A stretch of 64,000 nucleotides of DNA, from assembly GCF_031877795.1 (NCBI RefSeq), contig NC_133971.1, positions 65,594,463-65,658,462 of the forward strand. The letters run 5' to 3'. Within the stretch, counting starts at the first letter, position 1. Every line of letters begins with the position of its first letter. Positions 1 to 14,600 of this stretch are shown in pieces. The notes under the pieces were generated by a model. That model was not told the DNA's origin, did not search any database, and saw only the letters and a program-made list of their open reading frames with translations. Origin of the DNA: Strix aluco. Taxonomy: Eukaryota; Chordata; Aves; Strigiformes; Strigidae. The position numbers and the translations under genes are program-made.

Positions 1-1550
1 CTTTCATTACTTGAGCATTCTTTCTACAGAGTAAGTTCTTATTGCAACACTTCTGGCATAACAAAGGAAAAGCTGCTGCCTCTCATCCTATTAAATTCTT
101 CTCCAAACTGCTATTATCATTACATTATTATTTTATGCCACTGTAATACATTTTTCAATTCCAAAACACTTTAAAAGATTAACACAAACTCTGCCCAAGG
201 AAAAATCACATATCCCCCAAACATTCCAGGGCAAACCCAGAAATTAATACCACTAAAAGTTGGCAAAAATCAAGAAGGAAGGGTACAATTCTCCAAACAG
301 GTAAGAACAAATGACTTGCTGTTTTACAAATGCATGGAAATTAATAGAAGTTTTGCAGAAAATAAGGGGAAGTTCTGGCCACACAAAAGCCTGTGAACTC
401 CACTGGGGTCAAAAATTTGCCCAGCAGTGGTAAACCAGCTGTTTTCTTCATTGGATCAGACCAGTGGCATCACCCTATCTGCAGCATTGGTTAAGTACTG
501 ATCCAAACTCTTTGCCTTCATCTCCTTTTGAAGCACTAAACTATACAAGTTTGCAAGCTCTGCCATGCAACTATTTCAATACCTCAGCTCCAATTAGGTT
601 AGTCGATCTGAGTTGATCTCATCATTATCAGGCAGTACTTCACAGTCTCTGAACAGCAAATTGCTCCGGCATGCTCAAGAGCCATCTGGAGGGTTATCTG
701 TAAATTGCATGCCTGTTCATGTGGCAGCACATCAAAGAATAAACAAGTGTTCATTCTTTGCTTGGTTTCTTTTAAGTTGTATGAATTGCACATAGTCTAA
801 CAATCATATCAGTCAACAGCCTAACTACAGATCAATAGTCTGTGAATATTTTAAGCAATTAGTCTTTCTAATTATATTCATGAAAAGTTTTGTAGGTGCA
901 TCAGAGGTTCTGTTCTTCTGAGATAGAAGGCAGGATTTCTGTTACGGTATCTGAGTTTTTAAGACATTATTTGTTTAGAGGTTCTGTAAAATTGCAGTTT
1001 GTAACTGTAACATTTTTATAGTTTTCAATACAGATCATACAGATTACAGCTGCAGTTTACTAATATTGATTGCTGCATGTATGGGGAAGGACTGAAATCA
1101 GAATGTCCTCTGTAGCTCCAGTATTACAGATCTAGGAAGAGAAAAAAAGTGTAACTCTGATTTTTAAAACCTCCCTAGCAACAGGCATTGAAATGCATTA
1201 AGATCTACCATAGCACCTGGAAAGCATAGTTCATTCTGGTTTTCTCTATATAAGAACAGCAAAACTATGCTTTATTAAAAAAAAAAAAAAAAAAAAAAGG
1301 CACCAACATGTCTCTGTGTCCATTTTCCTAGCCTAATTTGTCTGAAGTAATTCAGTTCATGGCCTGTCAGGGGGAAAAATATATTGACTTGTTTAAGTTT
1401 CTTTGCATTAGTGAAGAGAAGCAGTTCTTAATGGAGAGATTCCCTGGTGACTGCGTCTCTTCCTTTTCAAAGCCGGACAACCCCTGCACACAAACACCAT
1501 CCAAGCAATTGCAGTCCTTGTATGTAGGAAAGTGGTGTTAGGAAAGTATT
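1..1550. other. Intergenic, no gene seen
   Basis: AT-rich unique sequence. Open frames are short and show no recognisable family. A pure A-run of about 22 bases lies at 1277-1298. I see no retrogene body in front of it and treat it as a simple repeat. Confidence 0.6.
1277..1298. repeat. Poly(A) homopolymer
   Basis: An uninterrupted run of about 22 A residues preceded by TTTATT. No processed gene copy is visible upstream of it. Confidence 0.85.
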
Positions 1551-2907
1551 TCACAGAATCACAGAATCATCTAGGTTGGAAAAGACCTTGAAGATCATGT
1601 AGTCCAACCATTAACCCAACACTGACAGTTCCCAACTACACCATATCCCTCAGCGCTATGTCAACCCAACTCTTAAACACCTCCAGGGATGGGGACTCCA
1701 CCACTGCCCTGGGCAGCCCATTCCAAGGCCTAACAACCCGTTCTGTAAAGGAATGCTTGCTAATATCCAGTCTAAACCTTCCCTGGTGCAACTTGAGGCC
1801 ATTCCATCTTGTCCTATCGCTTGCTACTTGGTTAAAGAGACTCATCCCCAGCTCTCTGCGACCTCCTGTCAGGTAGCTGTAGAGGGCGATGAGGTCTCCC
1901 CTCAGACTCCTCTTCTCCAGACTAAACAACCCCAGTTCTCTCAGCCGCTCCTCGTACGACCTGTGCTCCAGACCCTTCACCAGCTTCATTGCCCTTCTCT
2001 GGACACGCTCGAGTAATTCAATGTCCTTTTTGTAGTGAGGGGCCCAAAACTGAACCCAGGAATCGAGGTGCGGCCTCACCAGTGCCGAGTACAGGGGTAA
2101 GATCACTTCCCTGTCCCTGCTGGCCACGCTATTTCTGATGCAAGCCAGGATGCCATTGGCCTTCTTGGCCACCTGGGCACACTGCTGGCTCATGTTCAGC
2201 CGGCTGTCAATCAACACCCCCAGGTCCCTCTCTGACTGGCAGCTCTCCAGCCACTCCTCCCCAAGCCTGTAGCGCTGCTGGGGGTTGTTGTGGCCCAAGT
2301 GCAGCACCCGGCATTTGGCCTTATTGAACCTCCTCCAGTTGGCCTCAGCCCATCACTCCAGCCTGTCCAGATCTCTCTGCAGAGCCTCCCTACCCTCGAG
2401 CAGATCAACACTCCCACCCAACTTGGTGTCATCTGCAAACTTACTGAGGGTGCACTCCATCCCCTCGTCTAGATCATCAAGAAAGATGTTAAACAGGAGA
2501 GGCCCCAAAACCGAGCCCTGGGGGACACCACTCGTGACCAGCTGTCAACTGGATTTAACTCCGTTCACCACAACTCTTTGGGCCCGGCCATCCAGCCAGA
2601 CTTTTACCCAGCAAAGTGTGTGCCCATCCAAGCCTCGAGCAGCCAGTTTCACCAGGAGAATGCTGTGGGAAACGTGTCAAAGTCCTTACTAAAGTCAAGG
2701 TAAACAACATCCACAGCCTTTCCCTCATCCAATAAGCAGGTCGCCCTGTCGTAGAAGGAGATCAGGTTTGTCAAGCAGGACCTGCCTTTCATAAACCCAT
2801 GCTGACTGGGCCTGATCATCTGGTTGTCCCGCATGTGTTGTATGATGGTGCTCAGGATCTGCTCCATCAGCTTCCCGGGCACTGAAGTCAAGCTGACAGG
2901 TAATTAC
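1551..2907 (-). mobile_element. CR1 LINE, 5'-truncated, 3' end intact
   Basis: The minus strand carries the C-terminal half of CR1 ORF2 (reverse transcriptase and tail) followed by the 3' UTR. The 3' terminus is the CR1 hallmark, seen on the plus strand as TCACAGAATCACAGAATC at 1551. Translated pieces show HGFMKGRSCLTNLISFYD and VYLDFSKDFDT (RT, about 2649-2891) and then [12 protein letters not shown] and [14 protein letters not shown] (about 1636-2307). The pieces lie in different frames, so the element is dead. The 5' end is cut inside the RT domain, which is usual for CR1 copies made by target-primed reverse transcription. Its relatively good match to the avian consensus suggests one of the younger copies in the window. 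Confidence 0.93.
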
Positions 2908-3288
2908 CATTAACTCCTTCTGTAGGCATTTGGCAGCCAGAAAGTAAAAAAGAGAGTCATCAAATCAGTCCTCCACAGGCTACCAGAAAATGTCCCACTG
3001 AATTTAGCAATGCTGATATCCCCCTTTTGCTTAATAGTGATGCCTGCTGGAGCCCCATTCATCAAAACCAGGAAACTTGACAGCACAGAAGTTTTGCTGT
3101 AGTAACAGTAGTGAGAAGAAGAAATTTTAACTTCATAAAGATGTTGCAGAAATATTATCCCATTTCACTTTTGTAGCAGTTCAAAAGGCTGAACTCTTTC
3201 TGAATGTTTAGCTCCACGTTGTGCAGGATCTTCTTGAATGCTGATGTTGCTTCATCCATCATCCAAAAAAGCCAGCATCCTTTTTCAA
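2908..3288. other. Spacer between two CR1 copies
   Basis: Unique AT-rich sequence with no feature recognised. Confidence 0.5.
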
Positions 3289-3690
3289 TCATAGAATCAC
3301 AAAATACCAGGTTGGAAGGGTCCTCAAGGATCATCTGGTCCAACCTTTCCTGGGAAAAGCACGGTCTAGACAAGATGGTTCAGTACCCTGCCCAGCTGAA
3401 TTTTAAAAGTGTCCAACGCTGGGGAATCCACCACTTCCCTGGGGAGATTATTCAAATGGCTGATTATTCTCATTGTGAAAAATTTTCCTCATGTCCAATC
3501 GGAATCTCCCCAGGAGTAACTTGTACCCTCGTCTTTTCCATGTGACTCCTTGTAAAAAGGGAGATTCTCTCTTGCTTTTGCAAGAGTACTCTCACAACTG
3601 CCATGTACAGGAGCATATCCTCCCTCCCTCTGTTTTTTGGGACCTCTGCTACATCGGACACTGACTTTCTTTGTGCTCTCTCAGAGGGCA
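3289..3690 (-). mobile_element. CR1 LINE 3' fragment, different subfamily
   Basis: It begins at the CR1 3' end (plus-strand TCATAGAATCACAAAATACC at 3289), followed by the antisense 3' UTR and the end of ORF2 (GTTGGAAGGGTCCTC, TCATCTGGTCCAACC). It is more diverged from the consensus I know than the copy at 1551, with a different 3' UTR, so probably an older subfamily. The 5' boundary near 3690 is approximate. Confidence 0.82.
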
Positions 3691-6600
3691 AGGTTCTTTC
3701 TCCATCCTTTGCAGCCTTTCCTTCCTGAAGTCGCCTGCAACTTTTTCAATACTGGTTTGAAAATCTGATACTTTCTGGACTTCCTAAAGTCCTTTTTTAG
3801 CAAAAAAAAAAATCACTTATTCTGAGTTTACAGGAAGCAGATAGTGATTTCTAGCTATTTTCAGCACTAAAGTACATTTCCTTTTATTCCTTCAGGGTTT
3901 TGCATTGAAGAGAGATCTCTGAGACATCTCTGCTTTCTAAGTCAGTCAAAAACAACACATGCCGGCCTGATCAACTACTTCACTGAAAAACTGCAATTTA
4001 TTCTCACTTACCTATCATCATGATCTCAGCTCACTGCTGTATCATTACAAGCATAAGTTTAAGAAGCCTCAGTACAAAAGTGCCAGCAGCACCTCTATCA
4101 CCTGTCAGGTAGCCACCAAGAGGGTCCCAGAGATGTTTTTCATGACAAATCTTGCAAAAAACCCCAGCATTTTACAGTCATTTCAAAGAAAGTCTTGAGT
4201 GGTATTTCCAGGATGTCACTGAATTTCCGGTCACAAAGGCAATATCACTGCCTTCAAAAACACACCATTACCATCTGCAGTCAGAACTTCCTCCCTTTCT
4301 TGAGTCAATGTTATTCCAGAAACTCAAATCCCTACTTATTCTCAGCTGAATTTCCCTAGTTCACACTGCTAATGACCTTTAACATCTGCTTTGGAAGTGT
4401 GTGAAGATAACCCATATGAAAGCAATCTTAGTAGAAAATTTAAAGGAAAAGAAAAGTAGTCCAGATAGGAGACAGTGAGGAGGTTATTATGCTGCAAGTT
4501 CATCTCCAGCTCAGGAGGCTTACTCACTTCAAAGTCATACATCTCACCTGAAAGATATAACTGCCTCACTGCTCCTGTTAAGTGCATGTTTGAAGGTATC
4601 AGGAGTGGGCTTTTATCATGTTTGGTTTATCAGCCTCTTCCTGATATGACCACACTTACAGAAATGAGTATCAGACTCTGTTCCCAGCTCTGGGAATGAT
4701 GTGATCAATAAGCACAGGGGTGCTTTGCAAAGGAAGGAAGGGTAGGGTGTGAAAGGAAGATGGAAACAGATAGGTCCTACCTTAGTTTGGTAAGATAGTG
4801 GGCATCATAAGAGGGTGGGGAGGCTGTTGGGAATATTGGTTTGGGACTTTGATATGAGAAAACTGGGTTAGTAAAGTTTGTTTCTGACTGGCAAATACTT
4901 TGTTCTCAAGTCACAGATTCTCAACTTTTGCAATATACAAAATCAGTGTAGCCTTGGTTTTCCCTATGATTACATATTGAATTTCAGCTGCATTTTGCAT
5001 TAAAATTCTATGGTGAATGAGTAGTTACAAAGGAAGCACATAGATGGAAGAAAATCTCTTTGACGAGCCAGTCAACACAGTACTTCAAGAGTCAAGTTAT
5101 AGAAAATGTGAGATTTCAGACAGTGCTACAAAGCCTCTTTCCTTGGTTTTTAATTTCAAGATTACATGGAAGTATGATTCTATTTGCCATTTAATTCAAT
5201 TTTAGATAGTTTGATGAGAAAAGATAAAGAAACCAAATATAGTGGTTTGGTACCTCATTGGTGTATATTGATGTACATAAGGTACATTATCTTTCCCATT
5301 TCAGCATTACCCCACTGAAAACACAGTTATTTAAAAAGTAAGTCTCTCTGGTTGTTTTGGTCAGCTTTTTAAAGATAAAACTACACAAACTGAAAACAGA
5401 AGAGACAATAATATTCCAGTGAGGTTTTCAAATGACAGAGCGATTGTAACATGCAAGTTGGATGTGACAGTTTTTTCTCACCAGGAATTCCCATACAAAT
5501 GGGAACTCATAATGTCTTTCACTGCAAGAAGTCTGTTCTTGGGCATACAGCTGAAGGATGGGTTGATGAGACTTCTTTATTTAATAACAAAGTGTCATAC
5601 ACTTGAAAATATTGTCTGTCAAAAACAAAGGAAAAAAATTAATATGAGGACAAAGACAGGTTTCCTTTTTCTACCCAATATAAATAGGTGAAACTATCGT
5701 TATAAATAAAAATATTCTTCTCCTTGACAATGCATGAGCTGAATAGGATGGTACATTTGTGTTCTTATTTTGCAAAATTTTGTCATAATGTACAAAATAT
5801 GATCATCAAAAAACAGAATGAACTTAACCTTCTAAGAAGGTAAAATGGCAAAAGCTGACTCACGCAGTTACAGACGGATCTTTGTGTTTGCAGCGGAAAA
5901 CCTGATGGATAAAGTTTAGCCCCTATATTTTCTGAGTCACTGCAGTAATAATCAGTAAGTACTAAATTTCAAAAACATCACCAATTGGACTGTGAAGGTG
6001 AAACTTAACCATATAGTGTGTCTCCTGTCACAGCATGACAAAGAAACCAGTATGATTCATAATTATTTTTATAATACAAATAGGTAATAATTATAAAAAT
6101 GTATTCTCTACACCATTATGAGGCTTTCTGATTGGAACAAATAGACTTGTCTCCTGCTCCACTCAGAGACTGGTATTCTTCTGAATAATTTTAATTTTTA
6201 TGATTATTTTGTGGAACAGTTGTGCTTGTCAAAATTATGCTTTATGGCTGATATTTTCATACAGCTTAAAGGGCTGAGTTATTTCAGTGTTCAAGAACCA
6301 TTTTTTAATGTTCCCAGTAAAACTAAGGCATATTAAAAAACTTTTAGTTCATAACTAAAGGTTTAGAAAAGGAAAACATTTAGTGCTGTTCAAAAACTGT
6401 ATCACACATGCAGTTTATTTGGAATAGGGTGCTCAATCAGGTAACTTATCAGCCAAGGGAGAAGAGCTGTGTCAATGATGTAATGGAAATTTTCCACTTT
6501 AATTCAAAGGGAGGGAAACTAAGCAATTATTGGCTGTGCTGGAGAGCTGAATATACACTAATTTTGGATTGAACTTGATATGCCACTTAGCAGAAAATCT

Positions 6601-9600
6601 CTCTGAAAGGCTGCTTCTGTTTCTTACTAGATGTAAAGCAGAGCAAAAGCCTTAAAGTTGACCAAGACAACATAGATATTACATTTATCTGCCACCTATT
6701 AATCTTTCATTTATTCTCTTTAAATTATGAGGTTTTTCACCATTTTTCAAAATGTTTACACTGTAATTTAACTTCAATTATTTTTAGTTTGTATTCTTCT
6801 TCTAAAATACATGAAATACATGTCTTTTGGCAGCAATGAGTACTTCTACAGCACGACAGAGGACACAAGTCTCTCTGTTTTGCTGTACCTTTCCCAAAAT
6901 ACCCTATTATGGACTATAAAAAACTGCCATTTTACCGACCCAAGACTGGCAATACACTGAGAAGACTATCACCTTTGAAAGCATGTATACTTCAGTGGAC
7001 CATGCCTTTACTTAAAAGAAAACAAAACCAGAAACAATTTCCAATATCAAAAACATTAGCTTTTTCATAACTCCATTGCTAAACTTGTTCAAATCATCAT
7101 TTATCAATTATGTTTGCATCATGGAGAGTAGACTCCTCATCATCAGCTGTTCATGCTATATTCTGACAGCATATAATGTGGCATCTCTTGTTATTTGAAA
7201 AAAACACATTCCAGTTTTATTCCTATAGAGCATGATACAAGATCAGATGGGGTTTGGATTTTCAGAGTACAGCAACTGCTCTGTTTTTCATTCCCCTGGA
7301 AAGTAGGCTCAATGACACCAAGACTCCAAGGATTGTAGACTTTTTCCAGAAAACTTATTTCACATTCTTAAACTTAAGCCATTCACACACTTCTGCTCTT
7401 GCTTTTCTTAATGCATTTATGCTTAAATTCTTAATTTCCTATATTTCTTAATAGGCTTTTTAACTAATCTCCTGTAAACAAGTGGGTAATCATCTCTGTT
7501 CAGAAAGAAATTACCCGTACATCTATTTTCCTACTAACTAAACACCAGATAAGTTAGTTTTCAAATCTCATTATAGGTCCTCTGCCAAGAGAAGCTGTGA
7601 AGCTTCTTGTATCTCACCAAATATAACTCTAATTTTGATTTGGAATGTAGGAGTTTTAAACAACTAGTAATGGGCAATGGCCTATTTTTAATGGCCTTTA
7701 TTATCAAGGCTACAGAAAAAAAGCCAAGTAAGAGTAACTGCCATAAACTTCAATCTCTTCTCCCTTTCAGAGACATTTTAGTTTAGGGATCTTCAGATTT
7801 CTTTTGTTTTGGAGAAAAACATTCTGAGGCAAGTTAGTCCTCCTCTGCAGACTACTAAGTGTTGGCCAAACATTTCTTACTAATCTATAAAAAATTGGCT
7901 GATCACATGATTCTAGTTCTTTTCCCTGTTAATAGATGTAAATTCCAAAACAAATGAGGCACTTGATGGAAAAGAAGTAGCCAGTAAGATTTATAATTTT
8001 CAGAAAAGACCAAAGTAATACATGACTTAAGCATGCCAAGAATGTACTAAGTCCTAGTCTAATGTTCTCTCTGAATAGTTGTCACAGTTGCACAGGGCTG
8101 TTGTGGGACTGCAAAAAAAGAGATGATGATACATAAAATAATGTGATCCACAGAATTATCAAAGTTTGCTTAGAAGTACCCAGCAGTCCATATGAAGAGA
8201 TAACTAAAATTAGAGAGGATAAATCAAAGCTAAAGTGTCACATTTCTTTCTTCCCAGAGGTTTTCATAATAACTACATGAATGTGATTCTCATCTTAAGC
8301 ACATTCCAGTATAATTCCAGTATAATGTGGAAAGAGGCTAAATTTACAAAGGAGATAGTCCAATTTTAATTATACGCCAATGAACCAAGAGGTTTTATGG
8401 TAAATTAATTCAAAACCATGTGAATTCTTCTGTCTTGTATAAAGAGTTTGTGACAAATATAATAAATCATATTTAACTGTCTCTGGGTGAAATTTCACTT
8501 TGGGCTTGATACCTGTTCAGACTGTGACATAAAACAATGAGGAAATATATTCTTTCTCATTCCCATGTGCTTTTAAAGGTACTGGGAATTTCACAAATTT
8601 GTTTCATGCTTGCAAATTTGCCCTATGGCTACTTCTCCTACAAAGATGTATCTATACCAAAAGTAGCTTGTATGATCAATCAGTGCCATCCACCTGATTA
8701 TCCTACTAAACCTTGCATGCACTTATTTTTCCAACTTACATAGAAAAACTATCATGATCAGCAACAAGAGAAAGTCATATTTCATAATGAAGGTGATGTT
8801 AGAAACTTGTATTTCATGGATTTCATTTACATCTATGAAATATTACTTGGTTTAGAGCAAAGGAAAATTTAGGGTATTTCAAATAGCAAAATAACAATGT
8901 AGTACTCATTCTAAAATATATTTTAAATGCCTTAAGTTATCATTGCCCTTTGTATCTCTTGGCATGCTTTCATCTGACCTTTATCCTTCTAGAAACAACC
9001 ACCTAAAGGTGAAGCCCATGTCTTGTGGCAGACCTTAAATTAGTAAAATTAATAATTAGATATAACCAAATATTAAATACCCCTTGAAGTATCTGTACTG
9101 TCTGTAGTTTCACTGCCCAATACTGCACTGATCCAGTGATCTCAGCATTAAAGTAGCATTAAAATATTACCCTAAAGGCAGCCAAAGTTTGTGAGACATC
9201 TGTAGATAACTCCAGTAAACTTCAGCAAGATTTGTTTCCCATCTACCAAGATAAGACAGCACTAAAAAACCTCTAACATTACAGCAGAAGTACATCATTA
9301 GTTACCAGACAAATCTTAGTTTACAGGCACCATTATACTCTTTAATACAAAATTAGCTGAAAAAAGTTTACAAGCACCATATTACTGATAAAAATTCTTG
9401 TCTGCTGTTTACATAGGTTTTCTCTGTTGTTGAGCCCATTCACAGCTCCTGTTTTTATCACATTAGATGCTAAATACTCAGGGCTGGCAGAGCAAGCCAT
9501 CCATAGACTTGTCTATTCAAGACTGCATTGAGTTATAATCTTCAAGGACAAACCATAAATTTCTCTATAGCTGGTCTGACATAGTGAGCTAAAGAAACCT

Positions 9601-10728
9601 GCTAGGAAACTCTTAAGTTCTCTCCTTCACCCTCTTGTGACCATTGCCCAGCCTCTTCATTGTTTGTCCTTCCCTTTGTCTCAGTACAGGCATGCTGTAG
9701 TTCTCTATGCATTTGAGATAACAAGTTTTCATGCATGTATTGGCATGGAGAAATTATTTCATGTCATAATCACAGTGGTAAAAGACATGCCAAAGTAGAG
9801 GGCATCTGAGATAGGATTTTTTTTCTTGGACGACTTTTCTAGTCATGCTGGTATGGTTTCCCACCTTCCTGAAGAAGCCAATCATCATCTTTTTCCTGGC
9901 CCACTCATTTCCCACTCATCTGTTCCTCCAGATCCAGGGATGGTGTCCTTCATTTATTTATACAAAGACAGATTTACCACCAAACTGTCATCTCTCACTC
10001 CCCTGCACTATCACCAGTCTTTCCAGTTCCTAAAGCCTGAATACCACAGTTAGAAAGCCCTAGGAAAAATGTAGTGCAGATTACCAGCCTAGGAGAGGTG
10101 GTGACAGACAGCCTGAGGATAAGAAGTGAAAACCTCCTCTGGACAGCATTTTGCCCACAGAAACATGTCCCCCTCACATGACAAACTTTGAGGGAAGAAG
10201 CACTTCAGCCTCCTAGCTTCCAATATTCAGCCCATGGTTTCCTCTTCTGGGCATTCCTACCCACACTACCAGTGTGTAAATTCAGACATCAAGAAATCCT
10301 AGCCACAGGAGGGCAGAGATTTGCAAGTCTGCGTGTCATCTCATCCAGTAGAAGGAATGGGGGAGGCTATTACACGCAAGGACAATAAATGCCATTTCAG
10401 TTGGTATTCACAGGGTGACATTTCTGACTAACAGAGGAGATTGCTTAAGCCTGTGAAAGTTGATTAGGATGTTCTCCTTTTTGTCCCAGTCACACTGCTC
10501 ACCATCCAGCCCCTAAAACAACACAGTTTGTAGCCTACTGTTCAAAGACAAGCAAAAATCTGTGAAGTTTACCCTGAAACAAACATCATGTTGTATATAC
10601 TGCACCAGTTAGAAGCTTATTGACAGTGTCTCATATATTCATGCAGCAAGGGCAGAGCAGAGCCTGGAGGACACAAGCATTTGTCTCTTATAAACCTGAG
10701 ATCCAAGCATGGATCAGTGATGTGCTTA
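3691..10728. other. Gene-free AT-rich stretch
   Basis: About 7 kb of unique sequence without a supportable gene. The longest open frames are about 60-90 codons and resemble no family I know. Only minor simple sequence is visible, for example an 11-bp tandem duplication (CCAGTATAATT) near 8307-8328. Confidence 0.55.
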
Positions 10729-11634
10729 GCATCTTTTGCAGATGACACCAAGTTGGGCAGGAGTGTTGATCTGTCTGAGGGTAGGAAGGCTCTACAGAGG
10801 GATCTGGACAGGCTAGATCAGTGGGCCAAGGCCAATTGTATGAGGTTCAACAAGGCTCAGTGCCGAGTCCTGCACTTGGGTCATAACAACCCCATGCAAC
10901 ACTACAGGCCTGGGGAAGAGTGGCTGGAAAGCAGTCCGGCAGAAAAGGACCTGGGGGTGTTGGTTGACAGACAGCTGACTATGACCCAGCAGTGTGCCCA
11001 GGTGGCCAAGAAGGCCAATGGTATCCTGGCTTGTATCAGAAATAGTGTGGCCAGAAGACTAGGAAAGTGATTGTCCCCCTGTACCTGAGTACTGGTGAGG
11101 ACACACCTCGAATACTGTGTTCAGTTCTGGGTCCCTCACTACAAGAAAGACACTGGGGTGCTGGAGCATGTCCAAAGAACAGCAACAAAGCTGGTGAGGG
11201 GCCTAGAGCACAAGTCCTATGAGGAACAGCCGAGGGAACTAGAGTTGTTTAGCCTGGAGAAAAGGAGGTTCAGGTGAGACCTTATTGCTCTCTACAACTA
11301 CCTGGAAAGAGGTTGTAGTGAGGTGGGTGTTGGTCTCTTCTCCCAAGTAACAAGGAAATGGCCTCAAGTTGCACGAGGGGACATTTAGACTGGATATTAG
11401 GAAAAATTTCTTTACCGAAAGGGTTGTCAAGCACTGCAACAGGCTGTCCAGGGAAGTGGTTGAGTCACCATTCCTGGAGGTATTTAAAAGACATGTAGAT
11501 GTGATGCTTAGGGACATGGTTTAGTGGTAGACTTGGCAGTATTAGGTTAACAGTTGGACTTGATCTTAAGGGTCTTTTCTAACCTAAATGATTCTATTCT
11601 GTGATTTGATTCTGTCCTATGATTCTATGATTCT
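10729..11634 (+). mobile_element. CR1 LINE, 5'-truncated, sense strand
   Basis: The copy opens at the RT catalytic block, read as [20 protein letters not shown] (FADD is the usual CR1 form of the YxDD motif). It continues through [21 protein letters not shown] and [14 protein letters not shown], then shifts frame near 11,065 into a second segment with [20 protein letters not shown]. The 3' end carries TTCTAACCTAAATGATTCTA and a run of ATTCTATG-like units to about 11,634. It is 5'-truncated and inactive. Confidence 0.93.
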
Positions 11635-14600
11635 GCATGCTCTCCCACTACTTGTCTCAGACCTCACCTTGAGTAGCTAGATTTTCATTACACCACACAG
11701 CAACAGAAGTTCAAATGACTTTCCCAATACATCAATTCCCTGTAACTTGCTGGCTGTCCCCCAGCCCAACTGGTTGTCTTCTGAGAAGTTCAGACTGTCA
11801 TTGTTCCTACGCAGCAGGCTATGCCACCTCTAGCCACTGCCTGTTCCAAGTCCTGCTTGGAAATCCCCATCAAGTAGCATCTTCATTGCACACAAGTATC
11901 ACCCCCCTTTTACTGGCTTATCATCCACCTGATAGTTCAAGAAGACTGGTGACTGTGCAAGAGTTCGCACTGCCCTCAGCAAAACTCTCAGCAACCTGTC
12001 CAGTATGAAAGGACCTAAAACAATCTGGAAACAAGACTGGAAATCTACTTGTAAGATGCGTTGGCATCACCATCAAAAGTCCCTCTCACTACTTCTCACA
12101 TATGCCAATGAATGACGTGTTGCTTTCTCAGTGCTCCTCTCTTATTCCAGAGAGAAGTACTTTCCCATCTGAAAATGCTCAGTCTCATTTTCCTGCTCCT
12201 ACATAGTGCTTTTTCTACCTTGAAACCACTGTCTGCCATCCGTTATAACATTCACTTATGGAAATCAAATGATTCTCAGATACACTGCAGGTAACACATC
12301 CAGCATGCATGCAAAAAGTAATCTCCTCCCGGTCCCCTTTAGGAGATATTATTATGAAATACAGCAAAATACCAGACAAAGGCAGAACTCAGCTAAAGCT
12401 ACAGGATCACATACTGGAGTAGGAGCTGTCTGTCCTGATCACTACACAACATTTAAAGAGCTGTACAACTGTAGTAACAACGCTTGCAGCAAGACTGTGA
12501 TGAGGCAGCTTCCGATGCTCAAGGAGCATAAGGGAGAAAAGGCTTTCTTCCTGAAGTCCATCTGGTTTCTAGATGCCTAAAAAAGGTTGCAAATGCACAA
12601 GCAGAAGAGAGGCAATCCTTTTCTCACAGTAACAGGAGGCAGAGAACATGCTGTACTCTTTCTGACATAAGGAAGTGCTGCCTGTGGTCCCCACACAAGA
12701 AGGCACTTCTGTTTTGGAGCTCTCTCTGCTGCAACATCTTGCAATTTCCGAGTCTCATATATCTGATAGTGCCTAGGAAACAAAGCAATCCCATAGCAAA
12801 CAAGAATCCAAGCAGCTCTATAATGTATTAATAACTTGAGAAGACAGGTGGGTTCTGACCAAAACCCCACATGAGAACACCCACGGGATCTGCAGAAGTT
12901 CTGATGCAGATCAAATACTTTGCTGAGCTCTACAAAAGCAGGAAAAATTTTAAGCATGAAGAAAATCAGTAGGAAAGTTGGTGCTGTAACACAGGATGCA
13001 TACAAACTTCTGTCTGTTACTAAGAAAAAAGAACTACCAACTATTTTTATATTTACACTTCAACGGCTGAGATTTGTATACCGATCCACATGAACCTCTC
13101 AACTTGCAGCCCCATCCTAGGCTTCATAGACAGTAGTAGGTAACTCACTGACATTTGAAAGTGAGAAGAACAAGTACAAAATAGCAGTTTTAAATAATTC
13201 CATGTTTTTTTAACGCTATTTTTAAAGACGTTTTTGTTTATTATCTCAGTTAGTATTCACCAACAACAACTGGGTTTTGAATTAATCCATCACTTCTGAA
13301 CAACCAAAACCAAGGTTCTCCCAACTCAACATAAAAACACTTCACTACTGAGATTATCACAAAGGGACGTAGCTCACTAACATCAAAGTCAATGAAGTTT
13401 TTGCCATCAAAGCTGTTGAATGCTTATATAATTATACACTAGTAACACTGTATTCACCATTGCGTAAGGAATTCTTTCCATAGGGAGAATTTCCTGCTTT
13501 GCAAATTGTAAGCCTAAACATTCAGTACACATGAACACCAGAGGAGAGACAGTGTTTAGAGACTAAGTGCAACTGGAAAATACATTAGAAGATATTTTAT
13601 CTTTGGCTACCAGAAAAACAGTGTCAATGAGATCAAAGACAGCCTAAGTAAAGGACTTCATATGCCACTATGTCTACAGAGTGGTGTTAAAATGTAGAGC
13701 CTTCCAACAGAGCATTTTTTTACCTACTATAGATACTTTTGTGATACACCTACATACCTTGGAAAAGACAACTGGTCTATGTTATAGAAATCTCTCAGTA
13801 CACTCGAAAGAGTATTGTTCTTTACTATTTTGCAATGGCTCTAGTCCCAAGATGTTTACAGTCAATCCCAAAGACAGTCACATGTGTCTAAGGTAAAAGC
13901 ATGCTGGCAACTTACTCCTTCCACATGCCCAAACAAAAAAGAATTATTTTCCTGGTAGAAAGCAAGCCATCTTTGGAAGACCAGACTGCACAGCATTTCC
14001 TAAAGCTCTTTAAAGAACTTCTAATCCAAAGGAAGATATAATCAACCCAACAGTAAAGCAGACTCCACAGTTCATGGGTGTCTTATACTTTATATCTAGC
14101 TCCAGCAGCAGATGTTGTGACTATTTTCTCCAGTAGAAGCACCTTTTCTTGGAAGACAAGAAGAGTGGAAGGGCAGCCTTCCTTGGGCTAGACAAACATG
14201 AACCTGTTAAGCACAGCTTTAGCTAGTTACAGAATTTTAAAGTATACAGCTGCTTGTTTACAATTAGAATATGTTTTAAGATCATTAAAAAGCAAGTCCC
14301 TCTGTAGCAGGCCAACACCTTCTTTGCAGTTGCAAAAAGTAATAAACACATAAAACAACAAAAATTAAACTGATCCATAGCCATCTATAAATAGACTTAT
14401 TTCTATCTGTAAAATTGTTTTTGGGATATTTAGATCCCCCACTTAAAAAAAAATAAATTTGTCTTTAAACCCCCAAAGACGTTTCATTTTGGAATGTGAA
14501 CATTTGAAAATATCAGCTGAAAGCCATGTTGTGTAAGAACATTAACTCTAGACATTAGAAATGTTAATGCACTTGGGAACTTTCAGGAATCTTTGCACCA

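Noticed and set aside
12577-13005. 142-codon minus-strand open frame
   Set aside because: No motif, no homologue recognised, AT-rich context, no splice or promoter evidence.
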